Source of the DNA: Clostridiales bacterium | Lineage (GTDB): Bacteria; Bacillota; Clostridia; Oscillospirales; Oscillospiraceae | Direction of reading: 5' to 3' | NCBI GenBank assembly: GCA_012520295.1 | Contig: JAAYOP010000090.1 | Coordinates: 1-35,634, forward strand | Length of the DNA: 35,634 nt | Shown: in pieces, positions 16,666 through 24,521 of the stretch | Numbering within the stretch: position 1 is the stretch's first letter | Layout of the letters: every line of letters begins with the position of its first letter | Translations under genes and position numbers: made by a program | Notes under the pieces: model-generated | Told to the model about the DNA's origin: nothing | What the model saw: the letters and a program-made list of their open reading frames with translations, nothing else | The model's database searches: none

Positions 16666-17442
16666 ATGGCCGTTAGCATGCATATTGATATTATGACCCT
16701 GTTTCCCGATGCGGTGGAGAATATGCTGCGCACGAGCATTCTGGGCAGGGCCCAGGAGAGAAACATAATCCGCATCGAATGTCACCAGATACGGGACTAT
16801 ACCACCAACAAGCAGAAGCAGGTTGACGACTATCCCTATGGGGGCGGCATGGGAATGATTATGCAGGCCCAGCCCCTGCATGCCTGTTGGAAGTATTTGT
16901 GTGACCGGAGCGGATATCGGGTCCACACGATTTTAATGTCTCCCCAGGGAAAGACCTATCACCAGGAGGACGCAAAGCGCCTGAGTAACCTGGGCAGGCT
17001 TATACTGGTCTGTGGACACTATGAGGGGGTGGACGAGAGATTTATAGAAGAATGTGTGGACGAGGAAATATCCATCGGGGATTTTGTTCTGACCGGCGGT
17101 GAGATACCCGCAATGGCGGTGGCCGACTCCGTTTGCAGACTTGTTCCCGGCGTCCTCAAAGATGAGAGCTGCTTTACAGAAGAGAGCCACTGGAACGGCC
17201 TACTGGAATATCCCCAGTACTCCAGGCCTGAGATTTGGGAAGGCCGGAGAGTCCCCGAAATCCTCCTGTCGGGCCACCATGCCAATATCGCCAAATGGCG
17301 CAGGCGCCAATCTCTGAAGAGAACTCTCCTGCGCCGTCCCGATATGCTGGAAACCGCCCGGCTCAGTGAGCAGGACTTGAAGCTGCTGGATGAAATAAAG
17401 GCAGAAATTGAAAATGAAGGCAAAGGAGAAGGGCTCCAATAA
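16666..17442 (+). CDS. trmD: tRNA (guanine-37-N1) methyltransferase
   Basis: Methylates G37 next to the anticodon using S-adenosylmethionine, preventing frameshifts. The trefoil-knot (SPOUT) region shows LVCGHYEGVDERFIE, and SIGDFVLTGGEIPAMAVADSVCRLVPGVL follows. Upstream is YGGGMGMIMQAQPL. The 258 residues are slightly longer than the ~240-250 norm. ATG at 16678 (HIDIMTLFPD) is an alternative start that fits the family N-terminus better, but it has no ribosome binding site; GAAGGGA lies before 16666 at a long distance. It is the last gene of the operon; the terminator is at 17760-17816. Confidence 0.97.
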   Translation: MAVSMHIDIMTLFPDAVENMLRTSILGRAQERNIIRIECHQIRDYTTNKQKQVDDYPYGGGMGMIMQAQPLHACWKYLCDRSGYRVHTILMSPQGKTYHQEDAKRLSNLGRLILVCGHYEGVDERFIEECVDEEISIGDFVLTGGEIPAMAVADSVCRLVPGVLKDESCFTEESHWNGLLEYPQYSRPEIWEGRRVPEILLSGHHANIAKWRRRQSLKRTLLRRPDMLETARLSEQDLKLLDEIKAEIENEGKGEGLQ

Positions 17443-17759
17443 TGGCACCCTCCTATCCACCAATATGTGGTTGATTTGCGGCCATATACATATGAATTGC
17501 TGCCCTGATACCGCAGAGCCTGTTGCCGGTGGAAAAGAGTTCCTTAAGCCCCATATTGCTCCACGGCCTCAACCCCAATCCCTTCGACTTAGGTCTATAG
17601 CTGTCGGATAGGGACGGGATAATAAGAGGCCTGGCGCACAATTACCCTGATCTGGCCGGGCAGGATAAATAAAGACGTCAAAAGTGAAATTATAGAGCGG
17701 AACGAAAACTCCGTGAAATGAATAGTAAGCTTGATAGCACAAAAGTAGGATAATAGTGA
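17443..17759 (+). other. 317-nt stretch with no recognisable gene
   Basis: Between trmD and its terminator there is no open frame with a ribosome binding site on either strand. Several stems are visible: CCAC/GTGG at 17457-17470, and a longer one where GTTG and CCGGTGGA (17522-17533) pair with TCCACGG and CAAC (17560-17573), with small bulges, around a 26-nt loop. It might be a 3' untranslated region, a structured RNA or a decayed gene. I could not match it to 6S, SRP or other known RNA. Confidence 0.35.
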
Positions 17760-17816
17760 AAAGTAAAAACACCGCTCGGCCCATAATATTTTTAGGTTGA
17801 GCGGTGTTTTTACTTT
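17760..17816. terminator. bidirectional terminator between trmD and tlp
   Basis: An 18-bp perfect inverted repeat (17760-17777 with 17799-17816) has a GC core CACCGCTC/GAGCGGTG. It is flanked by AAAAA before and TTTTT after, with a 21-nt loop. The symmetry allows termination of trmD on the plus strand and tlp on the minus strand. Confidence 0.9.
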
Positions 17817-17853
17817 AAACCGGTATAATTCAAAGCGCATAAAAGCGGTTTTA

Positions 17854-18093
17854 TTATCTGCCTCTTCTGCTCTCCCGGTAGTCGGCCTCATCCTTTATTT
17901 CCCGCCTGAAGCCTGCCAGAGCGTCCCGCCTTCTTTCATTTTTTTCAATGAGGTCCTCCCGCATCTTATCGTCGGAGGTGTTATTGAGCATTTCCTCGGC
18001 GGCCCGCATATTTCTAACAGTATTGTCTATATTTCGTTGGATTTTCTCCACATTGTCCCTGCGGTCATCAGGATTTCTTTTCAGTTTAAGCAT
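17854..18093 (-). CDS. tlp: small acid-soluble spore protein Tlp
   Basis: A 79-residue, highly charged protein without cysteine. NPDDRRDNVEKIQ near the start, NMRAAEEML in the middle, and EKNERRRDALAGFRREIKDEA toward the end match the Tlp spore-core family (despite the name, not a thioredoxin). Such proteins accumulate in the forespore under sigma-G. The start is odd: AAGGAG touches ATG 18093 with no spacer, while a CTG codon (18082-18084) lies 9 nt after AAGGAG and would give a protein beginning nearer the usual MxxPDDR opening. Upstream, TGAATT and ACTGCTA with 18-nt spacing weakly resemble a sigma-G promoter. It is monocistronic, between the terminator and a repeat-bearing spacer. It shows that the host lineage makes endospores. 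Confidence 0.85.
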   Translation of the reverse strand: MLKLKRNPDDRRDNVEKIQRNIDNTVRNMRAAEEMLNNTSDDKMREDLIEKNERRRDALAGFRREIKDEADYRESRRGR

Positions 18094-18224
18094 CTCCTTT
18101 TAAACATAAATAGCAGTCTGATTAGGCTTTAGACTAATTCAATATTATTATTTAGCTTTTACGCCCTGTTATAAAGTCAATTAGAGGATGGCCTTCCTTT
18201 TATTGGGCGCTAGCTGGACAAGTG

Positions 18225-18254
18225 GTTTTGCCCCTTTCAAATACATTGACTGAC
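18225..18254. repeat. 30-nt repeat, copy 1 (upstream of tlp)
   Basis: This segment matches 19387-19416 at 27 of 30 positions in the same orientation, with an exact 15-nt core CCCTTTCAAATACAT. It lies in the spacer between the UroD-like gene and tlp, about 130 nt upstream of tlp. Confidence 0.7.
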
Positions 18255-18296
18255 TGCACACAGACATCAAATGAACCTGGAGTTGCTCATTTTTCC

Positions 18297-18331
18297 AAGA
18301 AAACCGGTTTACAGACATATTTTGTGACCGG
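18297..18331 (-). terminator. weak terminator-like hairpin after the UroD-like gene
   Basis: On the minus strand CCGGT (18327-18331) pairs with ACCGG (18304-18308) around an 18-nt loop, followed by TTTTCTT. The stem is short, so termination here would be inefficient. AAACCGGTTT (18302-18311) is also a perfect palindrome. Confidence 0.25.
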
Positions 18332-18345
18332 AACTTAATTTGAAT

Positions 18346-19335
18346 TTAGAACAGTAAACTGCTCATGCGGTCAACATGCTTTGAGACGGCTTCAAACACA
18401 CCGGGATAGGTGCTGCCGGGCCCTCCGGCGGTGAGGCAGGGTATAAAATACAGCTTTCCACACTCTCTGCAGACCTTTTCCACATGGGTGGCTATGAGCT
18501 CCTCTGTCCAGTTGTGGACGTCCAGAATCCCGTTGTTCAGCCCTCCCATGAAGGAGATTTTTCCGCCGTATTTTTTTATGAGCTCAGGCACGTTATTTGT
18601 ATCTACGCAGCCCTGAAAAACGTCTATGCCCATTTCTATCATATATGGCACCAGATTTGCAGCGTAGGAATCGCTGTGGTGAATAATAAGCTCAACGCCG
18701 TGGGATTTGTAATAGCCGTAAATCCTCTTATATGAGGGCACTATAAACTCTTCAAACATCTCAGGGGACATAAAGGACGACCTGTGGCTTCCCCAGTCGT
18801 CATGGTGGAGCAGGGCGTCAGGGTGATAGTTTTCACAAATAAGCCTTGCGTATTCCAGCTCCCAGTCCGTTATGTATTCAATAAGCTCCTTCATGGCCTC
18901 CGGCTCGGCATAGAAGTTTACCAGACAGTCGTCCATTCCCATCAGATAGTGAAGCTGCTCAAATACTCCGGGGGCAACCATGGCCGTGGCAAATTTCTCG
19001 CTCCTGTCTATCTTGTCAATCATGGGTTTTATCGCGTCCCACTCCTCCTGGGGAAAATCAAGACTTGGAGCCTTGACGGTTTCACGCCATCTAGTTATGT
19101 CCTTTACCACCTTATGGGCTTCATCGTGGACCGGAAAGGGCCCCGGCGTATTGGCCTGGTAGCGGATAGTCACTCCCCAGCTGTTGACACATTCACTGCC
19201 CGGACCTTCCAGCGCCATATTCCGCCTCATATACGGGTCTCCGAATATGAGCTCCAGAGCCTCAAACTGGTTAACAAATCGGTCGGGCTTCCCTCCCCGT
19301 ATGGTTTCAAGCATATTCCGTCTCTTTGTCAGCAT
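18346..19335 (-). CDS. UroD/MtaA-superfamily protein (corrinoid methyltransferase-like)
   Basis: A 329-residue TIM-barrel protein of the uroporphyrinogen decarboxylase superfamily, which also contains methylcobamide methyltransferases such as MtaA/MtbA. The conserved RQAGRY opening of true HemE is absent, so heme synthesis is unlikely. Zinc methyltransferases of the family use His-x-Cys plus a later Cys. Here the matching site reads HHSDSY (219-224), with Ser where Cys is expected, and the later Cys is present in FIPCLTAGG (C300). HHDDWGSH (177-184) is another polar cluster. No corrinoid protein or methyltransferase partner is adjacent. GGGAGG lies 7 nt before the ATG. The gene stands alone and is flanked by two copies of a 30-nt repeat. 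The substrate is unknown. Confidence 0.75.
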   Translation of the reverse strand: MLTKRRNMLETIRGGKPDRFVNQFEALELIFGDPYMRRNMALEGPGSECVNSWGVTIRYQANTPGPFPVHDEAHKVVKDITRWRETVKAPSLDFPQEEWDAIKPMIDKIDRSEKFATAMVAPGVFEQLHYLMGMDDCLVNFYAEPEAMKELIEYITDWELEYARLICENYHPDALLHHDDWGSHRSSFMSPEMFEEFIVPSYKRIYGYYKSHGVELIIHHSDSYAANLVPYMIEMGIDVFQGCVDTNNVPELIKKYGGKISFMGGLNNGILDVHNWTEELIATHVEKVCRECGKLYFIPCLTAGGPGSTYPGVFEAVSKHVDRMSSLLF

Positions 19336-19386
19336 AACAATGCCTCCCCGTAATTATTTGTAATTTGATACCTGCCAAACAAACCT

Positions 19387-19416
19387 GTTTTGTCCCTTTC
19401 AAATACATGGATTGAC
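19387..19416. repeat. 30-nt repeat, copy 2 (upstream of the UroD-like gene)
   Basis: Second copy of the element at 18225-18254 (27 of 30 identical), 52 nt upstream of the UroD-like start. Both copies have the same orientation and both precede a minus-strand gene. Confidence 0.7.
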
Positions 19417-19426
19417 AGCCTGTGTG

Positions 19427-19441
19427 TAGGTTTTTTGCCTA
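19427..19441. repeat. small palindrome TAGG-N7-CCTA upstream of the UroD-like gene
   Basis: TAGGTTTTTTGCCTA forms a short hairpin (GTAGG/CCTAC including the flanking bases). The identical 15-mer occurs on the minus strand at 1904-1918 in the fhs leader. A second tiny hairpin, CCTTT/AAAGG, follows at 19455-19467. Function unknown. Confidence 0.35.
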
Positions 19442-19524
19442 CCACGGCAAAAAGCCTTTTACAAAGGTATTAATTTAATAATAACTCCCCTGTCATCATA
19501 TGGCAAGCCCGGATGCAACCTACG

Positions 19525-19561
19525 GCATAAAAAACCTCCGGAAACATGCTCCGGAGGTTTT
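19525..19561 (-). terminator. intrinsic terminator of the clpE operon
   Basis: AAAACCTCCGGA (19531-19542) and TCCGGAGGTTTT (19550-19561) form a 12-bp perfect stem with a 7-nt loop. On the minus strand the stem is followed by six T (19529-19534) then ATGCCG. It lies 12 nt after the stop of the clpE-like gene. Confidence 0.9.
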
Positions 19562-19573
19562 CATATTTTAATA

Positions 19574-21868
19574 CTAATGCTCAGCGGAGATTTCCACCTT
19601 GTCATCCCCTGCGGTAACCTTGATGGTCTTTACCGGTGTGGCATAGTTGCTGATAATGATTTCTGTTACGGCGTCTTCCACCTCTTTTTGTATCAGTCGG
19701 CGGAGATTTCTCGCCCCATAGGTCAGTGAATATGACTTTTTCGCCAGATATTCAAGGAGCTTGTCGTCATATATCAGCTCCATCTTCTTTTCGGCCATGC
19801 TGTCACGAAGCTCTTTCATCATTATATCGGCAATCTTTAAGAAATCGTCTTCGCTGAGCCTGTTGAAGTAGACAATTTCGTCCACTCTATTGATAAATTC
19901 GGGGCGCAGGAAGGCCTTCAAGGCCTTCATAGCCTTATCCTTGCTCTGTTCGTTTATGGAGCGTCCAAATCCCACACTGCCGTCCTTTTTGTCGCTGCCC
20001 GCATTTGTGGTCATAATGATTATGGTATTTTCGAAGTTGACAGTCCTTCCCTGGGCGTCCGTAATGCGGCCGTCATCCAGTATCTGAAGGAGTATGTTCA
20101 ATACATCAGGATGAGCTTTTTCTATTTCGTCAAACAAAATCACTGAATATGGCTTTCTTCTTATTTTCTCCGTGAGCTGGCCTGCCTCGTCATAACCGAT
20201 GTATCCCGGCGGAGAGCCAATGAGCCTTGAAACCGCGTGCTTTTCCATAAACTCAGACATATCCAGCCGTATAAGAGATTCCGGGGAGTTGAAAAGATCG
20301 GCAGCAAGCCTTTTCACAAGCTCAGTTTTTCCAACTCCTGTTGAGCCGACAAAGATAAAGGATACGGGCTTTCTCTTTGCCGATATGCCAACTCTGTTTC
20401 GCTTTATCGCAGCGCATACAACGCTAACAGCTTCATCCTGGCCTACCAGATGCTTCTTAAGACGGTCGCTGAGCTTGGAGAGCTTTTCAAATTCGTCCTC
20501 TCTTATGCTGCTGGCTGGAATCTTTGTCCACAGCTCAATTACCCTGGCCAGATTGTCCACTGTCAAAGCGGGTCTTCCGGCCTTTTCCAGGGATCTGAGC
20601 TCGGATTCAAGCTGTAACTCGCGACTTCTTATAATCGCCAGTCTTTGATAGTCGGAATCATTTCCGGCGGACAAAATCATCTCCCGTTCCTTGGCCAGAT
20701 CGTCCTTTTCCTTCATAATCTCGGCGGCTCGAGCAATGTTTTCATTACTCAGGTTGACATCGGAAGCGGCCTCGTCCAGAAGGTCTATGGCCTTATCCGG
20801 GAGAAACCTGTCGGTTATATACCGCTCGGATAGTATTACCGCCTGGCGGGCAATCTCCTCGGAAATTGTAACACCGTGAAAATTCTCATAATAATGGGCA
20901 ATTCCCTTTATTATCTCAACGGTGTCCTCTATTGAAGGTTCAGAAACTATAACCGGCTGGAATCTGCGCTCCAGGGCAGAGTCCTTTTCAATGTGTTTTC
21001 TGTATTCGGTAAATGTGGTTGCTCCTATAACCTGAATCTCTCCCCTGGAGAGTGCGGGCTTGAGTATGTTGGCCGCATTCATGGAGCCCTCGGCATCGCC
21101 CGCGCCTACAATGCTGTGCACCTCATCAATGACGAGAATAATATTGCCATGCCTTTTTATCTCTTCTATGAGTCCCTTCATGCGGCTCTCAAACTGGCCT
21201 CTGAATTGTGTCCCTGCAACAAGAGCTGTTAAATCCAGAAGATAGACTTCCTTATCCCTCAGCTTATAAGGAACATTGCCTTCTGCTATGCGCTGGGCAA
21301 GGCCTTCGGCAATAGCAGTCTTCCCTACCCCGGGCTCGCCAATCAGGCAGGGATTATTCTTGTTCCTGCGGTTAAGTATCTGGATAACGCGGTCTGTTTC
21401 TTCAACCCTTCCCACTACCCTATCCAGCTTACCTTCCTGTGCTCGCCTTGTCAGGGAAATACAATAGTTTTCCAGAAACCTTCTCTTCTGACCGCGTGTT
21501 GAGCCTGTCTTCTCCTTGTTGCTTTCACGCCCGGGCTTTTGTGCATCTCCTGGACTGGGCTGGGCACCGAAAAGCTTATCTAAAAATGGAAATGTGGCCG
21601 TCTTCCCGCTTTCCTCTGTGCCGCCTTCAATACTCAGGTCGCTTAAATTCTCCACACCTTCAAAAGCGGCCATCATTTCATTTGAAATACCCTCCAGTTC
21701 CTCGTCGGTTATTCCCATATTGTCACAAATATCCTGGACATACTTTATTCCAAGCTCTTTGGCGCACTTCAGACAAAGCCCCTCACTTAAAGACTTGCCG
21801 TTTTCTATTTTCTGTATGAATAAAATCGCTACATTCTTGTTACATCTTGAACAAATTGTCGGTTGCAT
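19574..21868 (-). CDS. clpE: ClpE-like ATP-dependent protease ATPase subunit (N-terminal zinc finger)
   Basis: A Hsp100 unfoldase that feeds damaged proteins to ClpP. Residues 6-35 form a four-cysteine zinc finger (C6, C9, C32, C35), as in ClpE and McsA, in place of the ClpC N-domain. After a variable linker come AAA-1 (Walker A GEPGVGKT at 177-184, Walker B VIDEVHS), a coiled middle segment near 395-440, and AAA-2 ([22 protein letters not shown], arginine-finger region [10 protein letters not shown]). The VGF tripeptide that docks on ClpP is present in [15 protein letters not shown] lies 6 nt before the ATG. It is 18 nt after pgsA and ends the operon. No CtsR-type operator is visible, unlike Bacillus clpE. 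At 764 residues it is longer than B. subtilis ClpE because of the linker. Confidence 0.9.
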   Translation of the reverse strand: MQPTICSRCNKNVAILFIQKIENGKSLSEGLCLKCAKELGIKYVQDICDNMGITDEELEGISNEMMAAFEGVENLSDLSIEGGTEESGKTATFPFLDKLFGAQPSPGDAQKPGRESNKEKTGSTRGQKRRFLENYCISLTRRAQEGKLDRVVGRVEETDRVIQILNRRNKNNPCLIGEPGVGKTAIAEGLAQRIAEGNVPYKLRDKEVYLLDLTALVAGTQFRGQFESRMKGLIEEIKRHGNIILVIDEVHSIVGAGDAEGSMNAANILKPALSRGEIQVIGATTFTEYRKHIEKDSALERRFQPVIVSEPSIEDTVEIIKGIAHYYENFHGVTISEEIARQAVILSERYITDRFLPDKAIDLLDEAASDVNLSNENIARAAEIMKEKDDLAKEREMILSAGNDSDYQRLAIIRSRELQLESELRSLEKAGRPALTVDNLARVIELWTKIPASSIREDEFEKLSKLSDRLKKHLVGQDEAVSVVCAAIKRNRVGISAKRKPVSFIFVGSTGVGKTELVKRLAADLFNSPESLIRLDMSEFMEKHAVSRLIGSPPGYIGYDEAGQLTEKIRRKPYSVILFDEIEKAHPDVLNILLQILDDGRITDAQGRTVNFENTIIIMTTNAGSDKKDGSVGFGRSINEQSKDKAMKALKAFLRPEFINRVDEIVYFNRLSEDDFLKIADIMMKELRDSMAEKKMELIYDDKLLEYLAKKSYSLTYGARNLRRLIQKEVEDAVTEIIISNYATPVKTIKVTAGDDKVEISAEH

Positions 21869-21886
21869 TGCTTCCTCCTTCTGGGA

Positions 21887-22447
21887 CTATTCCTGCCTGG
21901 TTTTCCCATATCTCATAATCTGGGAAAATTTATAAACATAACTCACAAAGGCAACCAAGGTTACAGCTATGGCAACCGATATCATAATAGTCGCACCGAG
22001 ATGAGAAATGCTGTTTTTTAATACTATAAGTATAACACACACTATGAAAAAAACAATCGTTGAACATTTACCAAAATAGTTTGACGGCGGCATATCGGAC
22101 ACTCTTTTATAGACAATAAATCCGCCGATACCCATCAGGCATTCCTTGATAACAAATACAATTATTGCCCATAAAGGAACTACCCTGTCGATAGTTATGC
22201 AGACAAGCACCGCAAATGTCATTAGCTTGTCACCAAGTGGATCAAGTATCTTTCCCAATGTAGAGGTCATATTATATTTTCTTGCGATTTTCCCGTCCAG
22301 AACATCCGACAATGCCGCTATGCCATAGATTAAAACGGCAAAAACCCCGGAATATTTGATGTTGCTAAAATATACCAAAACAAAAACCGGAACAAGGCAG
22401 AGTCTGAAGACAGATAATACATTCGGAAGATTCATATTTGTGTCCAT
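21887..22447 (-). CDS. pgsA: CDP-diacylglycerol--glycerol-3-phosphate 3-phosphatidyltransferase
   Basis: A membrane enzyme making phosphatidylglycerol phosphate, the committed step to phosphatidylglycerol and cardiolipin; its product line also supplies Lgt. The full CDP-alcohol phosphotransferase motif is present: D-VL-DG-KI-AR-x8-G-KIL-D-PLG-D. About five hydrophobic segments follow. The frame runs upstream to a TTG at 22531, which would add 28 residues with an internal FAGE repeat but has no ribosome binding site. I use ATG 22447 (GGAG just before it); ATG 22435 (MNLPN) is also possible and best fits the family N-terminus. It is 18 nt before clpE. Confidence 0.9.
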   Translation of the reverse strand: MDTNMNLPNVLSVFRLCLVPVFVLVYFSNIKYSGVFAVLIYGIAALSDVLDGKIARKYNMTSTLGKILDPLGDKLMTFAVLVCITIDRVVPLWAIIVFVIKECLMGIGGFIVYKRVSDMPPSNYFGKCSTIVFFIVCVILIVLKNSISHLGATIMISVAIAVTLVAFVSYVYKFSQIMRYGKTRQE

Positions 22448-22611
22448 TTCTCCGGCGAATTTTTCATTAACAAGTTCTGATCCTTTCTCGCCGGCGAATT
22501 GATCGGAACGCTTTTTTGTGTAAACAGGCAAAAATTCAAATCATCTGCTTAATTTATATACAATATGCCTTTTGGCTGCTTTGTTATCCCCCTTGCCTGT
22601 TACACCCCATA

Positions 22612-22639
22612 CTTATATCTATGCTTAAGCTTATGTTAA
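22612..22639 (-). promoter_or_regulatory. possible promoter for pgsA-clpE
   Basis: In the 132-nt spacer after cvpA, the minus strand carries TTAACA (22634-22639) and TATAAG (22612-22617) with 16-nt spacing, each one mismatch from consensus. This would let pgsA-clpE be transcribed apart from the genes upstream. Confidence 0.4.
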
Positions 22640-22663
22640 TGGGTATTATAAAAATAATAAAAA

Positions 22664-23350
22664 TCAAATCCCGAATAATGCAGTTATCGGATTATTGTTC
22701 ATAAGCCATTTTAAGACCACCGTTTTGTTCACAACAGCCTCGGGTAATATGAAACCAAGAAATCCGGCAGCCCAGGAAAGTATAAACAGAAGTATCATTC
22801 CTTTTACAAATCCCAGTGCGGCTCCGCCAATGCCGTTAATAAGATTGAGTCCCGGCAGCTTAAAGGCGAAGTTTATTGCGTTTGCCAGCAGCTTAAATAC
22901 TATTATTATCAAAACAAATACAATAATCAACAGTGCAGCATATGCTATCGCACCGGACAACTTATGTACAATTGCCGATTTCAGAGAGCTTCCGACCTCC
23001 CTGAGCTCGTCTTTTAGCTCTCCGGCAAGCTTTTTTGCCGTTGTTTCCAATACTCCCAGCTTTTTCAGACTGTCGTATGAAACCTGGTATACCTCCTGCT
23101 CGCCATCATCCTCATCAGCCGGCAGCTCTTCCTGGCTTTCATCCACCGCCCCGCTCACCGCATTACTTATCATAGGCTCAATCATGGACGTAAAATCCGA
23201 GGAAAATGTTTCTGCGACGAGGTTCGCTCCGTAAAAAGCAACAACAAGGGCCAGTATACCGCTTATTCCCAAAATAAGTCCTTTTTTATACCCGCTCAAT
23301 ACACACAGAGCAAGGATGCCGATTAGTATCAAATCTAAAACTATATTCAT
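22664..23350 (-). CDS. CvpA family membrane protein
   Basis: A 228-residue protein with hydrophobic segments at about 3-20, 25-45, 135-165 and 175-215, the four-helix layout of the CvpA/colicin V production family. A hydrophilic acidic insert lies near 65-100. The family is linked to colicin V export in E. coli and to envelope processes elsewhere; its molecular role is unknown. GAGAGGTGG is upstream of the ATG at a longer than usual distance. It follows the DUF5711-like gene by 43 nt, so the two are probably co-expressed. Confidence 0.8.
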   Translation of the reverse strand: MNIVLDLILIGILALCVLSGYKKGLILGISGILALVVAFYGANLVAETFSSDFTSMIEPMISNAVSGAVDESQEELPADEDDGEQEVYQVSYDSLKKLGVLETTAKKLAGELKDELREVGSSLKSAIVHKLSGAIAYAALLIIVFVLIIIVFKLLANAINFAFKLPGLNLINGIGGAALGFVKGMILLFILSWAAGFLGFILPEAVVNKTVVLKWLMNNNPITALFGI

Positions 23351-23393
23351 ATTCAGCCGTTAACCACCTCTCGGTTCAGCATCAGCTGCATCT

Positions 23394-24521
23394 CTACGGC
23401 TCAAAGACCGCCGCTCCATAGCCTGATATTATTATCGCCTTTCCGTTCCGGCACATAACAGCATTTTTTATGCCGGTCGTATCAGCAAGTTCCCCATATA
23501 TCTTAAAAGTTGGGGTGTATACAACGGTTTTGTCCGAATATACCGCCACCAGATATTTGCCTGCGGCCGATATGGACAAAAGCTCTCCGTCCACATCTAT
23601 GCTGCCCAGCTCCCTGCCGTCTGCGCTTACTGTGATCAACCTTCCCGTCTCGCCGGCCTTATGTTTTCCCAGGACCAAAAGGGCAAACCCGTCGCCGTCC
23701 AGACTATAGTCCTTCAGGTATTCTCCTTCGTAACGATATTCCGCTTCGGGCTTCAGCTCACTGTTTAGGATTGTCATACCCGTCTCGGACAGGGCACATA
23801 TTTTGTTGTCCGCCAAATACTCTATATCGAACACAAGCCGGTTTTCTGCGATATATGAACCTCTTTCGGTTTCGCTGTCAAATCCAAAGGTCACAATCCT
23901 GCTGCCCTGCTCCGTTAGTGTTACTGCGGTCATGGACTTACTGTCCGGCGATATGGCCGCATCAATAAGATATCCCTCTCCGGAATACCATTTAAATTTC
24001 GGTGAAAGGCTTTTGTCGAAAACGGTTACCAGACCCTTATACCCTGTTTCCTCCGAGGCAACTGCCATCCAATCATTTTTGTTTAACGAGACGGATATAA
24101 GGGCTCCCTGGGCGGTCATATCCCTGACCCCACCCGTACTTTCTATTATTTTGAGCTTTGTGCCCCCTATATCCCATACGGCTGCTTTTTTGGTTCCTGA
24201 AGATATTGCCGGGCTGGACATTATATGGTCGGTAGAGACTATTGTATTTCCTTCCCCATCATAACAGGCCGCTCCCGAGGGGGAGCCTACCACAAGCATG
24301 CCGTTTATCTGAGAAAAAACATTTCCCATGCTCGCTTCAAACTCAAAGCTTTCGCTGACGGAGGGTCCGGAGCCAAACACCCGGCCTACATTCCGCAGCA
24401 GCGAATTGGCGGAAATAAACTCATCCCCCGGCAACAAAATAATCGTGGCGGCAAATATTATAACAAGCACCAATACGGAGACTATTATACGAATAGCGGT
24501 ATGCTTTTTATTTTTTTTCAT
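23394..24521 (-). CDS. membrane-anchored beta-propeller-like protein (DUF5711-like)
   Basis: A 375-residue protein with a basic N-terminus (KKNKKH), one strong hydrophobic segment at about 10-30 ending in LLPGDEF, and no lipobox. It is therefore probably a type II membrane protein with its bulk outside the cell. The rest is made of repeating short strands with phrases such as GMLVVGSPSGAACYDGEGN and ISPDSKSMTAVTL, as in WD40/PQQ-like propellers. I recognise it as similar to clostridial DUF5711 proteins; no biochemical role is known to me. Its start overlaps the truA stop by 4 bp (24518-24521), so translation is coupled. Confidence 0.65.
   Translation of the reverse strand: MKKNKKHTAIRIIVSVLVLVIIFAATIILLPGDEFISANSLLRNVGRVFGSGPSVSESFEFEASMGNVFSQINGMLVVGSPSGAACYDGEGNTIVSTDHIMSSPAISSGTKKAAVWDIGGTKLKIIESTGGVRDMTAQGALISVSLNKNDWMAVASEETGYKGLVTVFDKSLSPKFKWYSGEGYLIDAAISPDSKSMTAVTLTEQGSRIVTFGFDSETERGSYIAENRLVFDIEYLADNKICALSETGMTILNSELKPEAEYRYEGEYLKDYSLDGDGFALLVLGKHKAGETGRLITVSADGRELGSIDVDGELLSISAAGKYLVAVYSDKTVVYTPTFKIYGELADTTGIKNAVMCRNGKAIIISGYGAAVFEP

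Noticed and set aside
17408-17611. 67-codon open frame running out of the trmD 3' end
   Set aside because: It begins inside trmD in another frame, has no ribosome binding site and resembles no known small protein.
17443-17759. 6S RNA or SRP RNA after trmD
   Set aside because: No long closing stem with a central bubble for 6S and no SRP apical-loop signature; the hairpins seen do not match either model by eye.
18346-19335. Calling the UroD-family gene hemE
   Set aside because: The HemE opening (RQAGRY) is missing, and no other heme genes are nearby; it fits the methyltransferase-like branch better.
19336-19573. Mobile element carrying the UroD-like gene
   Set aside because: The repeats are direct rather than inverted, there is no transposase or integrase, and base use is like the neighbours; kept only as a repeat finding.
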